A DNA stretch of 64,000 nucleotides, from positions 13,982,160 through 14,046,159 of the forward strand of contig JANAVB010023996.1 of the NCBI GenBank assembly GCA_029216955.1, read 5' to 3'. Both the position numbers and the translations under genes were made by a program. Under the pieces are notes generated by a model. That model saw only the letters and a list, made by a program, of their open reading frames with translations. It made no database searches and was not told where the DNA came from. Origin of the DNA: Iris pallida. Taxonomy: Eukaryota; Streptophyta; Magnoliopsida; Asparagales; Iridaceae. Shown here piece after piece: positions 12,380 to 24,103 of the stretch (its first letter is position 1; the number at the start of each line of letters is the position of its first letter).

Positions 12380-13395
12380 TGTTTGCCATTAAAATATCAA
12401 AGACAGGTATTACAGAAATACTGAAATTGATTGCAAACTCGCTTGTACAAAGGAAGGCCTAGAAAGAAATCCTAGGAAATAATCTTAGTACACTTGTTTA
12501 GTTCTTGATTCTGGGGGGTGACGTTGGAGGCTCGGGAAACTGTATCAACTCTGCCTTACTCCTTGGACTATCCGACGCAGTCTTAGCTTTTGAAGAAATT
12601 GCCCTTCGTAGGTTGCCAACCTCTTTCAGGGGTGTGGCACCCTGCTATTTATAATGATATGTATTTTGAGCTGCTTAGATGGCCCATGGCCACGTGGCTA
12701 TAACACCTAAAGACCCGTTCTTCGGTCGCCAGCTGGCGATTTGTTGGGATTTTGTTGCAATAAATCTGGGTGGTTAAGACTTGGTCAGCCTGCCACGTGT
12801 CCTATCGCAGGATAGGATCAATCTGCTAGAGTCATTTTGAGCCGCATAAGTCTTTCAGTTCTCGACCATGCTGGGCCGCATAAGACTCATGTGGCTTAGG
12901 TCGCAGTCTCCCTTAGTCCGCATGTAGCTTAGGGACTTTTGAGCCGCATAGATTCTGTATTTTGGGCCGCATAAAGCTCATGCGGCTTTGATTACAGTCA
13001 CCCTTGGCCGCATGAAGCTTAGAGACTTTAGGGCCACATAGGTTAAGCCATATAAGGTTCATGCGGCTCGGGTAGCAATCCTTCTGGCCGTATGACTATG
13101 TCTAAGCACATGAACCCTATTTTTTAGTGACATGACGTTTTGTCTGATCACGTCTTATCCTTTTGTCAGAGTGTCAGAGCTGTCATTTTTGTCAGTTTTG
13201 ACAGCATTTATCAGAAAGACTGATCAACTTGGCCATATATCTTCCTTCTGCGGCTCGAATCAGTCCGGTTGCATACGGGCCGCATGGGGTGCCGACTCTG
13301 TCATGCGGCTCTCCTTTATGCGGACCAGTTTGGCCTAAAGTACTTATGCGGCCAGCTGTGATCCGCATAAACCCCATATTTTTCATGCTTTTACA
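12380..13395 (-). repeat. 5' LTR of element C
   Basis: About 1016 bp; minus strand TGTAAAAGCATG at 13395 to ATGGCAAACA at 12380. The U5 stretch TTGATTCTGGGGGGTGAC (plus strand near 12505) is shared with LTRs A and B. Words of the type GAGCCGCATAAG and GGGCCGCATAAG recur at about 12838-13380. Confidence 0.82.
12645..12653 (-). promoter_or_regulatory. TATA box of the LTR of element C
   Basis: Plus-strand CTATTTATA, minus-strand TATAAATAG, at the same place in the LTR as in A and B. Confidence 0.55.
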
Positions 13396-14535
13396 CTTAG
13401 TATCTTCACAACTGCATTATACTGAGTCTGGACATGCTTATAAAAATCTTGAAAATAAGCAGGTATATCACTCTTATTTTTCATCAAATACAGCCAGGTG
13501 ATACGAGAGGAACAGTCAGTAAAGGAAACAAAATACTTATACCCATTCATAGTATTAATAGTATATGGATCCCAAACATCGGAATGTACTACCTCAAAAG
13601 CAATAGAGCTCCTATGACCCATACCAACATATGAGCTTCTAGTAAGTTTTTCTAACTCGCATGCATCACATACTAAATTTTTTTTAATTATTTTTGCATA
13701 AATCTCTGGATATAACTTACTTAAAGTATCAAAGGAAGAATGTTTATCCTCCTATGATGAAGTATCAAAGTCTCCAAAGTCCTACGTTGCAGTCCTCCCA
13801 TTCCAGCCTTCTCTGCCATAGATACCAATGCTGAGTCCAGTCCTTCTCGATCTAGGTACCACAGTCCCAGTCCTAAGTCTTCGTCCCGTCCCTTTCTCCT
13901 GGAAGATCACCTTAGGAATATCGAAAGAAACAATGCATTTAAGTTGGAGAATTATAGAACTAATAGACAAGAGACTGACTGAAAAGGATGGAGCATGTAA
14001 AACATTGGATAACCTTACTGAACCTGTACAACTAATAGTACCCTTACCAACCACTGGCAGAAAAGTGCCATCTGCTGTCTGAATGTTGCCTGCTAATGCT
14101 AGGTGAGTGTAAGAAAAAACTCACTAGCATTTCCCGTCACATGCCGAAATGCTCCCAAGTCGATAATCCAATCTGACTTTTAAGGGAAGACATAGATACA
14201 AGAGCAAGTAACTCGTCAGTACCATCTGATGTTTGGGCATACATAGTGGCGTTGCCCCCAACGAAGAATGAGGTAGATGCCGCCTTTGTTCCACTCCTCC
14301 TGTCTTTCTCGGTTGACGCTCTCTGCTTCCTCTCTAGCAGGTCTAGCAGTGCCTGATCCTCCTCAATAGAAGTGCCAACAGCTTCTCCATTCCCTTCTGC
14401 TACCAGCAGATTTGCCCGATAACCTCCTCGGCCGCCTCGTCGACCCCCTCGACCACGACCACCTCCTCCAATATTTCCTCGTCCACCGAACTGTCCACGT
14501 CCACCACCTGAGTCTCCCTCCCTAGGTGGTTTGGT

Positions 14536-14578
14536 ACAAGCATACCAATGATGGCCCATCTCCTCGCAGTTGTAGCAC
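14536..14578 (-). other. Gag zinc knuckle of element D
   Basis: Encodes QCYNCEEMGHHWYAC on the minus strand, a CCHC nucleic-acid-binding knuckle. It ends a few codons before the site where E inserted. Confidence 0.75.
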
Positions 14579-14600
14579 TGCCGATTATGCTACCAAGGTT

Positions 14601-14605
14601 CTTCC
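14601..14605. repeat. Target-site duplication of element E, left copy
   Basis: CTTCC directly precedes the E LTR start TGTAGGAACG. It matches 24099-24103. Confidence 0.9.
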
Positions 14606-15650
14606 TGTAGGAACGAAGTTGTAAAGAAGAATACTCTAGAGGGGGGTGAATAGAGTAGGCAGCGAAATATTGCTAACTAAAACTTGTTAGCAGTTAGATC
14701 ACAGAAATAATAATAATCACAAAGTAATAACTGTAAAAAAAGAGTGATCAGAAGGCAAACGCAAACACAGAGATTTATACTGGTTTCCCTCTTGTGGGGA
14801 CTAGTCCAGTCGGAAGAACTCTAGCTTCCAGTTGAATCCACTATTGGAAAATCCCGCAAGTTTTCATACGAAGTCCTTGCAACTTCTACAGACGCGAGCT
14901 TTGATACGAAAAACTCGACCAAATTCAGTTTTGAAGAGTCTTTCTTCAATCAAACCTCTGATTACAATTTCTCTGAAATCTTCTAGACCGCACCGTACCG
15001 ACAAATTGACTAGAGAATTGTAACTGGCTTGGGATTTCAAAATGGAAGCTTTTTGAAAACTCTTTGGAAGAAACGTAAGCTTTAGAAGAGAGAAGATGAA
15101 ATTGAATGAGTGATTTGAAATGATCAGAATTCCTCTCTATTTATAGTTTTTCAAAGGCAGAACTCTGATAGAATTCGGGCAGAATTCGGACAGAACTCTT
15201 TGAAACAAACCGCAACTGAAGGGAGACCAAGTTCAAAATCCAACGTTCACATAACGTTTACCTTGGCCGAACTCTGGCCAAACTCTGGCCGACTTCTGTC
15301 AGGGTTGGGTCAGGTTTATTTTGTGAAAAATGATTTTGGCTTTTTGAAAATCCTTCAGAAGCTTTTTGTAAAAGCAGATATTTTTCAAAAACATAGGTTA
15401 TTTTAAAAACGATAGGTCAGTTTTGAAAAACGATTTCGGATAGCCTATTTGCCAGTATGACTTAGTGTACAATGTATTTCTAGACTCAATAAAATAAAAA
15501 TTATATTGCATAAGGAAATACAGTCTTGAGTGGCAAACATAGCTTCGGTCTTGAGCAGTATCCAAAACGTCATCTGAATTGTTCCGTAATATTGAGACAG
15601 AGTTTGATCAATTATTAAAATCAGGTTTGACCATGACCAATGAGCCAACA
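14606..15650 (-). repeat. 3' LTR of element E
   Basis: TGTAGGAACG ... GCCAACA on the plus strand. A minus-strand TATA box (plus CTATTTATA) lies at 15137-15145. GAACTCTG and GAATTCGG words cluster at 15160-15300, as in the LTR of element F. Confidence 0.9.
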
Positions 15651-15668
15651 ATCTCCCCCATTTTGATA
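15651..15668 (-). other. Polypurine tract of element E
   Basis: The plus strand reads ATCTCCCCCATTTTGAT. On the minus strand this is AATGGGGGAGAT directly upstream of the 3' LTR, the priming site for second-strand synthesis. Confidence 0.8.
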
Positions 15669-16136
15669 ATTGACAAACCTTGACCGATATAACATCTTTG
15701 GTCGTTATCAACTCAAAATTTGTACCGAGATATATAAAAAAATTGTTCATAACCTATATCCATGAAGATGTTAGATCTTATTTCTTCCCCGTTGTCACTT
15801 AGCAAAAAAATTGCAAAGAAAAAGCTCTCCCACAATATATACGTAAGTTACAATCAGTGCAGAAAAAAAAAATGGGTATGTAAAAAATTTATCACAGGCA
15901 TGGTATAAATACAGACAAAAATAAGATAAGCAGATAATAATTGTCACAGGCAGTTTATATGGAAGCATAAAAAGATAATGCTATAATAAAATCTGAACTA
16001 ACTAAAATTCTAAACTGAAGCATATAATATGACCATCAAAAAGTCACAAATCATATCCAAATAACTAATAAGAGTACTGATACAATCTTGGAATGTCAGA
16101 GCATTTCCAAGTAAACAAAAGACAAAATCATCAGTC
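15669..16136. other. Noncoding 3' region of element E
   Basis: AT-rich sequence between the third ORF and the polypurine tract. I see no frame and no clear repeat in it. Confidence 0.5.
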
Positions 16137-17427
16137 TCAAAAGTATGACAGCTCAAAAATCATCTCATCATCATCGTCATCAACTGCACTGCCAGCATGT
16201 CCAAATAGACCAACTCTAGATGTGCCAGCTCCAGAGGTGTGTGGAGTAGCACCAAAAGGACGATACCAATCATAAGCATTCCCTGGATGGAACAGAGAGT
16301 GGACCGCCTCATCATCAATGCAGTAACCAGATATAAAGGGGTCTCTAGGAAGAGAGCTAGCAGAGTGACCCGTCTGTGCAAATCTGACATCGTCAAATGA
16401 GTTGGCAATAGCCTGGAACCGAGTCACGTCACGGAACACATATTCCCTGGAAGTGTCAACAAAGAAAGTCTGCAGATCCGATAGGTACTAATGAATACCC
16501 TCAAAGGTCATAGGATAAGACTGAGGAGGAACAGGTACAGTAGGAGCAGGTGCAGTAGGTGCAGGTACAGGAGGTGGAGGAGTAGTAGCAATGCTGCGAC
16601 GAGAAAGCTTGAGGAACTTGGGCTCAGGGCCCAGAGCACAAGTGGATAAGTCTATGTCAAAATGCTGAAAGATGCATGGAATAAGCATCGCATAAGAAAG
16701 GTTACGGTCTCTTCTGCGACATCTATCCATCATCTGAATGATAGTCTTAGGGGCAGAAAAAGGAATCCCCTAAAGAATGTGATATAGGGCAAAAAGTTCT
16801 AGTGCAGTGACATCATCTTTTGAAATGGATTTGGGAAGTAGAGTGGAATAGATAATGCGATGTAACTCGTAGTTAAACAAGTTCAAGTTATTTGCCATGA
16901 ACTTTCTAGGACGAGCACGTGTGGGCGCACAAAGCTCATTCTTGAAACTAACAAGAGTCGTGCCCTTGGGAAAATCAAAGTCAGTGATGTCATCGAACGG
17001 GACACCTTCGTTTGGAAGACCAAGGATTTCTGCTAGCAATGTATCATTGAACTCGATATCTATTCCGCCAACACGAGCTCTTACGGTATAAGTGTCTAAT
17101 ACGATGTTACAATAGAACAATCTAATGGCATTAGTAGCTATAGGGAATTGTAGGGTAGCAAGTTGGTGTAACCCTAATGCCTCAAAGTAGGGACAGTGAT
17201 CAGAAAATACAGTCCATTTAATCGGAGAGCCGGTACATATAGTGCGCGTAGCAAAAATCGGCATACCAAAGTAACGCTTGGTCGCAACTTTTGAAGTAAA
17301 ACTCATCCGATACGCCGTCATCCGATTAGACCAGGGAAAAGAGGAAATCCGTGTTCGCATCAGAAGACGATGCCTCTTCACTGGTATAGGTCTTCTTTCT
17401 CTTGAAAGGATTGAATCCCTTAGGCAT
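16137..17427 (-). pseudogene. Third ORF of element E at the env position (remnant)
   Basis: Segments 17381-16770, 16733-16488 and 16439-16137 share one minus-strand frame of about 415 codons interrupted by two TAG codons. A possible start at 17427 (MPKGFNPFKRKKTYTSEE) is in another frame, so a frameshift is likely. The phrases NAIRLFYCNIV, GGIDIEFNDTLLAEILGLPNEG and LHRIIYSTLLPKS resemble the 'putative plant transposon protein' domain often seen near plant retroelements, followed by a proline-rich tract (APTAPAPTVPVPPQ). I see no signal peptide or membrane segment, so 'env-like' refers only to position. The function is unknown. Confidence 0.6.
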
Positions 17428-17904
17428 TCTTTCCCAAAACTAAGAAACCCTAAAAATTTGAAAGTGGAGGAGAGAAGGAATTATACCTTCCGAGAATCAT
17501 GTATGCTGTAGAGGACGCGATTCTCCGCACCAATCCAAATTTTGGATAGAAATTTCCACGTAGATTAGAAGATATGGAGTAGAGAAAAGCTTGGGTTAGG
17601 GGTGTTCTTCGGCTGCTGCTGTGATGATGATAGAATAGTTTTGAAGTGATGAAGAGGAGATGGCCTCGGGTTCTGTTTAAAATGCATAAAGCACCAACAG
17701 AACTCTGGCCGAATTCGGACCGAACTCGGGCCGAATTTGCTTAGGGTTCACCTGGTTTTTTTGTTTATAAAAATTTTGTGGGCCATATCCTTTCCATCAA
17801 CTCATTTCAAATATTTAATTCAAATTTTAGTAATTTTAAATTTCAAATAATATAATTAATATTATTTTATAAATTAATATTCATTACTCAGTATCTGTTT
17901 CAGA
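17428..17904. other. Noncoding stretch upstream of the third ORF of element E
   Basis: Contains a second cluster of GAACTCTGG/GAATTCGG words (about 17700-17745), as in the LTRs, then AT-rich sequence. Confidence 0.5.
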
Positions 17905-18016
17905 TTAGTTGTAGGAGTACTGTCCCAGCTAACGGAGGTTCACCGGGGAACTCTTAAATACTGCTTCGCTTCGACCGTAGTCGTGGTGACAGAAAGTCTC
18001 TTTTTAGGCTTATCTC
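17905..18016 (-). repeat. Conserved noncoding block shared by elements E and F
   Basis: On the minus strand this contains CACCACGACTACGGTCGAAG, then GTTCCCCGGTGAACC and TTAGCTGGGACAGTAC. About 110 bp match the block at 60.81-61.0 kb of element F, with about three differences in a 78-bp core by eye. It lies between the end of pol and the third ORF. Confidence 0.85.
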
Positions 18017-18061
18017 GAAAACAGTTATTGAGTTTTGAATAAATTAATTAATAAAACAAAA

Positions 18062-21000
18062 TTAATTAATATTTTTGACATCTAAAATTCCTAATTCTTG
18101 ACGTAAATAATTGAAACAATCTTCCGCTAGAGATTTTGTGAATATGTCATCCAATTGACTCTGTGTGTCTATGTATACAAGGTCTATATATTTATTTTGT
18201 TGATGATCTCTAAGAAAATGATGTCGAATCTCGATATGCTTAGTACGAGAGTGACATACTGGATTCTTACTCAAATTAATAGAACTAGTGTTATCACAGA
18301 AAATGGGTATGTGTGTGTAATGCAATCTATAGTCTTCTAAAGTTTGCTTTATCCATAAAATTTGTGCACAACAACGTTCTACGGCGATATACTCAGCCTC
18401 GGTTGTTGATAATGCGATAGAATTTTGCTTTTTGCTAAACCAAGAGACTAGGGATTTTCCTAGGAAATAACATGTGTCGCTGGTACTTTTTCTATCTACT
18501 TTACATCTGGCAAAATCAGCATCAGAATAACCAGTTAGGTCAAATGACGTGGTTTTGGGATACCATAAGCCGACAGAAGAGGTGCCTTTAAGGTATCAAA
18601 AGATACGCTTAACTGCACACAAGGTGATTCCTTAGGATTGGCTTGAAAACGTGCACACAAGCAAACACTAAACATAATGTCTGGTCGACTAGCAGTTAAG
18701 TACAGTAAGCTACCGTTCATACCTCGATACTTATGTATGTCGACGGGTTTGCCTTGTTCATCAATATCAAGCTTGGTTGAAGTCGCCATTGGAGTGCTAA
18801 GTGGTTTGACTGCTTCCAGGTCGAACTTCTTTAATATATCTTTTGTGTACTTTGCTTGATTTATGAATGTCCCATTGTTGGTTTATTTGATTAACAGTCC
18901 GAGAAAGAATTTCAGCTCTTCCATCATGCTCATCTCAAACTCATTCTCCATACACTTTGAAAAGTCTTGACAAAGAGATTCATCAGTGGATCCAAAAATA
19001 ATATCATCTACATAGATTTGAATCAAAAGAATATTGTTATTCAAAGATTTTATAAACAGTGTAGTGTCAACCTTTCCCTTTGAAAAACTGTTGTCAAGTA
19101 GAAAAGAGATTAGACGATCGTACCAAGCACGAGGGGCTTGTTTTAAACCGTATAAGGCTTTCTTCAACTTGAAAACATAATCAAAATTTTTAAAATCAGT
19201 AAAACCTGGAGGTTGAGCTACATAAACTTCTTCTTTTATAAAACCATTCAAAAATGCACTTTTAACATCTATTTAAAATAACTTAAAATTATGAAAACAT
19301 GCAAATGCACATAATATGCGAATGGAATCTAATCTCACAACTGGGGTATAAGTCTCATCGTAGTCGATACCTTCTTTTTGATTGTATCCTTGAGCTATGA
19401 GTCGAGCCTTATTACGAGTCACTAAACCATTCTCGTTCAGTTTATTTTGGAATACCCAAGGGGTGCCAATGACCGGATGATCAATGGGCTTGGGAACAAG
19501 TTTCCAAACTAGATTCCGTTCGAATTGGTTTAATTCCTCTTGCATAGCATCTAACCAAAAATTATCACTACATGCTTCTTCAATATTTTTGGGTTCAAGC
19601 TGTGAAATAAAAGCAACACAAGAAGCTATATCTTTATTAGAGGAACGAGTACTTACACCCTTTGTAATCTCACCAATTACCAAGTCTTTTGGATGATCTG
19701 CCAAGAATCTCATCTCTTTTGGCGTAACCTCAGGATTGCTGGTTCCGGCTTCTTTTCTTGAAAGTTCTGCATCTTTGTGTGAAGGTTTTGCAGTAGCTGT
19801 ACTTGGTGTAATCACATCTTCATTGTCGTCATCGTCTGAATGTCGATTTAGTTCATCAAACTTGACATTAATTGATTCTTTGATGATCATGGTTCTCTTG
19901 TTGAAGACTCTGTACCCTTTGCTCTTTGCTGTATAACCTAAAAATATACCTTCATCGGCCTTTTCATCAAATTTACTCAGATTGTCTTTAGTATTAAGAA
20001 TAAAGCATTTATAACCAAAAATCTTGAAATCTGAAATAGTGGGTGTTCTATCAAACCATAGTTCATAGGGATCTTCTTCGATATAGGTCGAATTAGAACC
20101 CTATTTAGAATATAGCACGCTGTATTGACAGCTTCAGTCCAAAAGTATCTAGGTAGACTAAACTGGTTTAACATTACTCTAACCATTTCAGATAGAGTCA
20201 TGTTCTTACATTTTACAACTCCATTTTGTTGTGGAGTCCTAGGGCAGAAAAATTCATGCAAGTAATCGTGTGTGTCACAGAATTGCTTGAACTCTGCATT
20301 CTCAAATTCACCGCCATGATCACTACGAATGAGAGTAATCATTAAACCTTTTTCATTCTGTACTTTCTTGCAAAACGTGACAAATTCTGACAAAGCATCG
20401 TTCTTGCGTGCAAAAAAATATACCCATGTGTATCTAGAGAAATCATCTACAATGACAAATGCATATAACTTACCACCTAGACTAGCAATTCTACTTGGTC
20501 CAAATAAGTCCATATACAATAATTGTAGAGGTCTAGTGGCACTTACAGCGTTCTTGGATTTAAAGGTGGATCAGGTAGCTTTGTTCTTTTCACATTCGCT
20601 ACATACCGTATCCTTCTTGAAAGATATGTCCGATAAACCGCGTACCAACTTCTTTGTAGATAGTTTTGAAATTGTGTCCATGTTTGCATGATCGAGTATC
20701 ATTTGCCATAGTTTCCTCTCAATGCTTTTGGCCATCAAGTATCTACCTGCTTTGTTAGCATCTTCTAACAGATAGAAAACATATAGGTTGTCTTCCGTGA
20801 TACCTTCAAAGATAGTACTACTAGTTGAACTATCTACTATAGTACATTTTTCTTTGACAAAGTTAATACCATAACCGTGATCAGCTAAATGGCTTATGCT
20901 GAGCAGATTATGTTTTAACTCGGTAACTAGACAGACATTTTTAATCACAGGATAGGGAGCCTTACCAATGTTACCGATACCAATTATGTACCCTCTTAAA

Positions 21001-21124
21001 TTATTACTGAAGAAGACGTATCCTTCATTATTCTTCTTTGACAGTGTTGCGAATAATGAAGCATCACCGGTCATGTGCCGTGAGCAACCGCTGTCGAGGA
21101 TCTATTTGCTTCTAGCATGTGAAG
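18062..21124 (-). pseudogene. pol: Element E pol remnant (protease, integrase, RT, RNase H)
   Basis: Minus strand, copia order. Protease active site DSGCSRHMTG at 21095-21066, preceded by a TAG (21102-21104) where a Trp is usual. Pre-integrase domain near 20.6-20.7 kb. Integrase core 20519-19977 with RSDHGGEF and the usual PQQNGV, but the catalytic Glu after it is Lys (codon 20211-20213). RT 19890-18883, with YVDD at 19003-19014. The RNase H end (FCDNTSSINLSKNPVCHSRTKHIEI, partly quoted as FCDNTSSINLSKNP) lies at about 18290 and the frame closes near 18062. Several in-frame stops and frameshifts separate the segments. Protease, polymerase and integrase activity cannot come from this copy. Confidence 0.82.
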
Positions 21125-22969
21125 GACGTTCCACCTACAAAACAATTTGCAGATGAAACTCTTGGTACCCATTTCTTGTAGGGTCCTGACAGGTTAGTTT
21201 TTGGTATCCATGTATAAACATTTAAATCTACTAACTTTCTGATTCTAGATGTAGAGGATATATGACCAATGAGGCCACAATAATGGCATTTTTGCATGTT
21301 GAGTGTTGAAAGTTGTGTGAGGTACATGATTGGTAGGTTTTGGTTTTTTAGTATAGAAAAATGCATGCCTATTAGTCTTCTTAGGCATAGGTTTGGTATG
21401 GTTTGGTCTGACAGTGTTTGATTTGGGTGTGTTCCGATGATTCGATAATTGACACATGTTAGAATAGGAAGCAGCAACTTCGGGCCATTTTTCTAAACTA
21501 ATTTCCAACTTTTTGGAGGTGTCATATAATCTAGTGTAGTCAGATGTAAGTGTTTCCATTCTGGCTTCTGCATACTGGAGATTCTTTCTCTCCTTAGATA
21601 GGTCTTCCTTTAGCTGGATGATAGTTTGGTCTTTTTCTTCGGATAACTTAATAGTCTCGTGTAACAACAGCTTAATAGATGAAAGCTCACGAGACTCAAT
21701 AGAAGTATCACTATTTCTAACATCAGCTAGTTGGTCGATAAGTCTTCTTATCTCACCTTTGTACTCTTTGAGTACCTTCTTAGAGGTTTCATATTTACTA
21801 CGCAGTTTCCTGTAGTCATTTAATAGGTTACTGAAAACCTCTCCTAATTGCTCAAAGGTGAAATCATCATAAGGATCAAATAGAGGATTAGTGGTTACCT
21901 GATCGCAAGCCATCAAGCATACATTTGCAGCGTCATCTGATTGTTCGCCTTCTGAATCGCTGGCTTTGCTTTCATGCCATATGCTTGTATTGGCAACTTC
22001 CTTGATGTAGATCTCTTCAGGTAGTCTTTGTCATATTTGCTGCTTTTTCTTATTGATGATGATTTTGTTGGACAATCTTTATTCATATGTCCTTTCTTCT
22101 TACATCCGTAGTAAATACGATCTTTTCTGTTGTTGTTGTTGTTGCTATCTTTTGTTTTTCTGTTGAATCTCATGAACTTCTTGAATTTTTCTACCAGAAG
22201 AGCTTGATCCTCAGAGTCAGAGTCGTTGTCTCAGAATAATCTTCGACAGTTCTTCTATGTTGAGCCTTGAGAGCGATCGACTTTTCTAACTTCTTCTTTG
22301 GTGTAGCATCTTCAAAGTCTTGAAGTTTTAACTCGTGAGTGGGGAGCTTACCCATGAGTGTTTATAGCGACATTGTTGAGAGGTTGTTTCCTTCAATGAT
22401 AGCTGTAGCCTTTGGAATCCAGTTCTTTGTGAGAGCTCGTAGAAGTTTGCGAATCTTCTCATGGTTACTGTATTCCTTGCCTAATGAAGACAAAGGATTT
22501 ACAATATCCAATAATATCGTAAACATCTGAGTGACTGATTCACTTGGCTTCATTTTGAATGCCTCGTACTCTTGAGTAAGTCTGCTGATCTTTGACTCCT
22601 AACTTATGTTGTTCCTTCGTGGGTTACTTCGATAAGTTTTCACACTTCATTTGATGTTGTGCAAGTCGACACCCTGTTGAATTCAGTTCTGTCTAAAGTA
22701 CAAAATAAAGCGTTAATAGCATGTGCGTCAAGACTAGCCTTTTTCTTTTCATCCTCCATATATTTATCATGGAGTTTTTCAACTAAAACTCCATCAACAT
22801 TAATACGATGAGGCTTTTTGTAGCAATCAATAACTATAGACCATAATTCAAAATCAAGAGATTTTAAGAAGAAACTCATTCGTATTTTCCAGTAAGTGTA
22901 GTTTATGCCATCAAACAGTAGAGGTCTGTTTGTGGCTTGGCCTTCACTTGTGAATTTCACAGTTACCAT
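21125..22969 (-). pseudogene. gag: Element E gag remnant
   Basis: The start is ATG at 22969 (MVTVKFTSEGQATNRP), followed by a DUF4219-like LLFDGINYTYWKIRM and a UBN2-like region (22553-22362, NHEKIRKLLRALTKNW). A zinc knuckle near 22073-22117 has Tyr for its first Cys (YYGCKKKGHMNKDC). A long coiled-coil stretch (about 21.5-21.9 kb) and a second knuckle-like motif (CHYCGLIGHISSTS, last Cys lost) end it. Frames change between segments, so it is dead. The N-terminal part and the coiled coil plus knuckle align with gag of element F; the UBN2 part is missing there. Confidence 0.78.
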
Positions 22970-23042
22970 GTGTAATGCTGTGATCTATATAACAATTAGA
23001 AATAACTGAATATAACTACAATTTTACTTTGCTTTACCAGTA

Positions 23043-23062
23043 TAACCCGCTCTGATACCAAT
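23043..23062 (-). other. Primer binding site of element E
   Basis: The minus strand reads ATTGGTATCAGAGCGGGTTA directly after the 5' LTR, the classical plant copia site for initiator tRNA-Met. Confidence 0.88.
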
Positions 23063-24098
23063 TGTAGGAACGAAGTTGTAAAGCAGAATACTCTAGAGAG
23101 GGGGTGAATAGAGTAGGCAGCGGAATATTGCTAATTAAAACTTGTTAGCAGTTAGATCACAGAAATAATAATAATCATAAAGTAATAAATATAAAGAAAA
23201 GAGTGATCAGAAGGCAAACGCAAACACATAGATTTATACTGGTTTCCCTCTTGTGAGGACTAGTTGAGTCGGAAGAACTCTAACTTCCAGTTGAATCCAC
23301 TATTGAAAAATCCCGCAAGTTATTATACGAAGTCCTTGCAACTTCTACAGACGCGAGCTTTGATACGAAGAACTCGACCAACTTTAGTTTTAAAGAGTCT
23401 TTCTTCAATCAAGCCTCTAATTACAATTTCTCTAAAATCTTCTAGACCGTACCGTACCGACAAATTGACTAAAGAATTATAACTGGCTTAGGATTTGAAA
23501 ATAGAAGCTTTTTGAAAACTCTTTGAAAGAAACGTAAGCTTTAGAAGAGAGAAGATAAAAGTGAATGAGTGATTTAAAATGATCAGAATTCTTCTCTATT
23601 TATAGTTATTCCAAAGACAGAACTCTGACAGAATTTGGGCAGAATTCGGACAGAACTCTTTGAAACAAACCGTAACTGAAGGGAGACCAAGTTCAAAATC
23701 CAACATTCACATAACGTTTACCTTGGCCGAACTCTGGCCGAGTCCTATTAGGATTGGGTCAGGTTTATTTTTTGAAAAATAATTTTGGCTTTTTGAAAAT
23801 CCTTCAGAAGCTTTTTGTAAAAGCAGATATTTTTCAAAAACATAGGTCATTTTAAAAACGATAGGTCAGTTTTGAAAAACGATTTCGGATAGCCTATTTA
23901 CCGTACGACTTGGTGTACAATATTTTCCTAGACTCAATAAAATGAAAATTATATTGCGTAAGGAAATACAGTCTTGAGTGGCAAATATAGCTTCGATCTT
24001 GAGCAGTGTCCAAAACGTCATATGAATTGTTCCGTAATATCGAGACAGAGTTTGATCAATTATTAAAATCGGGTTTGATCATGACCAATGGGCCAACA
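23063..24098 (-). repeat. 5' LTR of element E
   Basis: 1036 bp, TGTAGGAACG ... GGCCAACA on the plus strand, aligning along its length with 14606-15650. The minus-strand TATA box (plus CTATTTATA) lies at 23596-23604. Confidence 0.9.
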
Positions 24099-24103
24099 CT
24101 TCC
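24099..24103. repeat. Target-site duplication of element E, right copy
   Basis: CTTCC, identical to 14601-14605. Confidence 0.9.

Larger units (their letters stand above)
7734..12389 (-). pseudogene. gag: Element C gag-protease polyprotein remnant
   Basis: The start is ATG at 12389 (MANMMATLLGTSFSS), overlapping the LTR end and reading through the PBS as in A and G. Segments 12389-12144, 12104-11556, 11396-11109, 9929-8310 and 8024-7842 share one frame interrupted by stops; 10860-10180 is shifted, so at least two frameshifts occurred. The longest open part (8310-9929, 539 codons) holds the end of the gag core, the motif CHFHRYVHHPTHNC near 9.39-9.43 kb and the protease motif DPGSSISIIPKILL near 8.49-8.53 kb. 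The 7842-8024 part has the repeated MVIRLPRSGQ/MVIRLPKSNQ linker. It is non-functional as read. Confidence 0.8.
7734..13395 (-). mobile_element. Element C: Ty3 Tat-lineage retrotransposon, 5' part (minus strand)
   Basis: Minus-strand order is 5' LTR (13395-12380), primer binding site, gag and protease. Element A is inserted at 7733/7734, and the remainder of C lies left of the window. C itself interrupts the copia element D at 13395/13396; the candidate target duplication is CTTAG (13396-13400). Gag is homologous to A and G, but the LTR is shorter (1016 bp). Confidence 0.78.
13396..14605 (-). pseudogene. pol: Element D gag C-terminus, protease side and integrase N-part (remnant)
   Basis: Minus strand. 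At 14536-14578 a CX2CX4HX4C zinc knuckle (CYNCEEMGHHWYAC) is followed by a glycine- and arginine-rich stretch. 14054-13782 resembles the protease to pre-integrase part of copia pol (SNVLHAPSFSVSLLSIS). 13622-13396 is the start of the integrase core (HSDVWDPYTINTMNGYKYFV, then FTDCSSRITWLYLMK). The reading frame is broken several times. RT and RNase H would lie left of the element C insertion. Confidence 0.72.
14606..24098 (-). mobile_element. Element E: complete Sirevirus-type Ty1/copia retrotransposon (minus strand)
   Basis: 9493 bp with LTRs of 1045 bp (14606-15650) and 1036 bp (23063-24098), matching 5-bp duplications, a PBS of the TTGGTATCAGAGC type and a purine tract of the AATGGGGGAGAT type. 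Minus-strand order: gag, protease, integrase, RT, RNase H (copia order), conserved noncoding block, third ORF, PPT. The long gag with a coiled coil, the large 3' region and the third ORF fit Sireviruses (SIRE/Maximus). The first ~320 bp of the two LTRs differ by roughly 6% by eye. All coding parts are broken. Confidence 0.88.

Noticed and set aside
16137..17427. Calling the third ORF of E an envelope gene
   Set aside because: No signal peptide, membrane segment or furin-like site could be seen.
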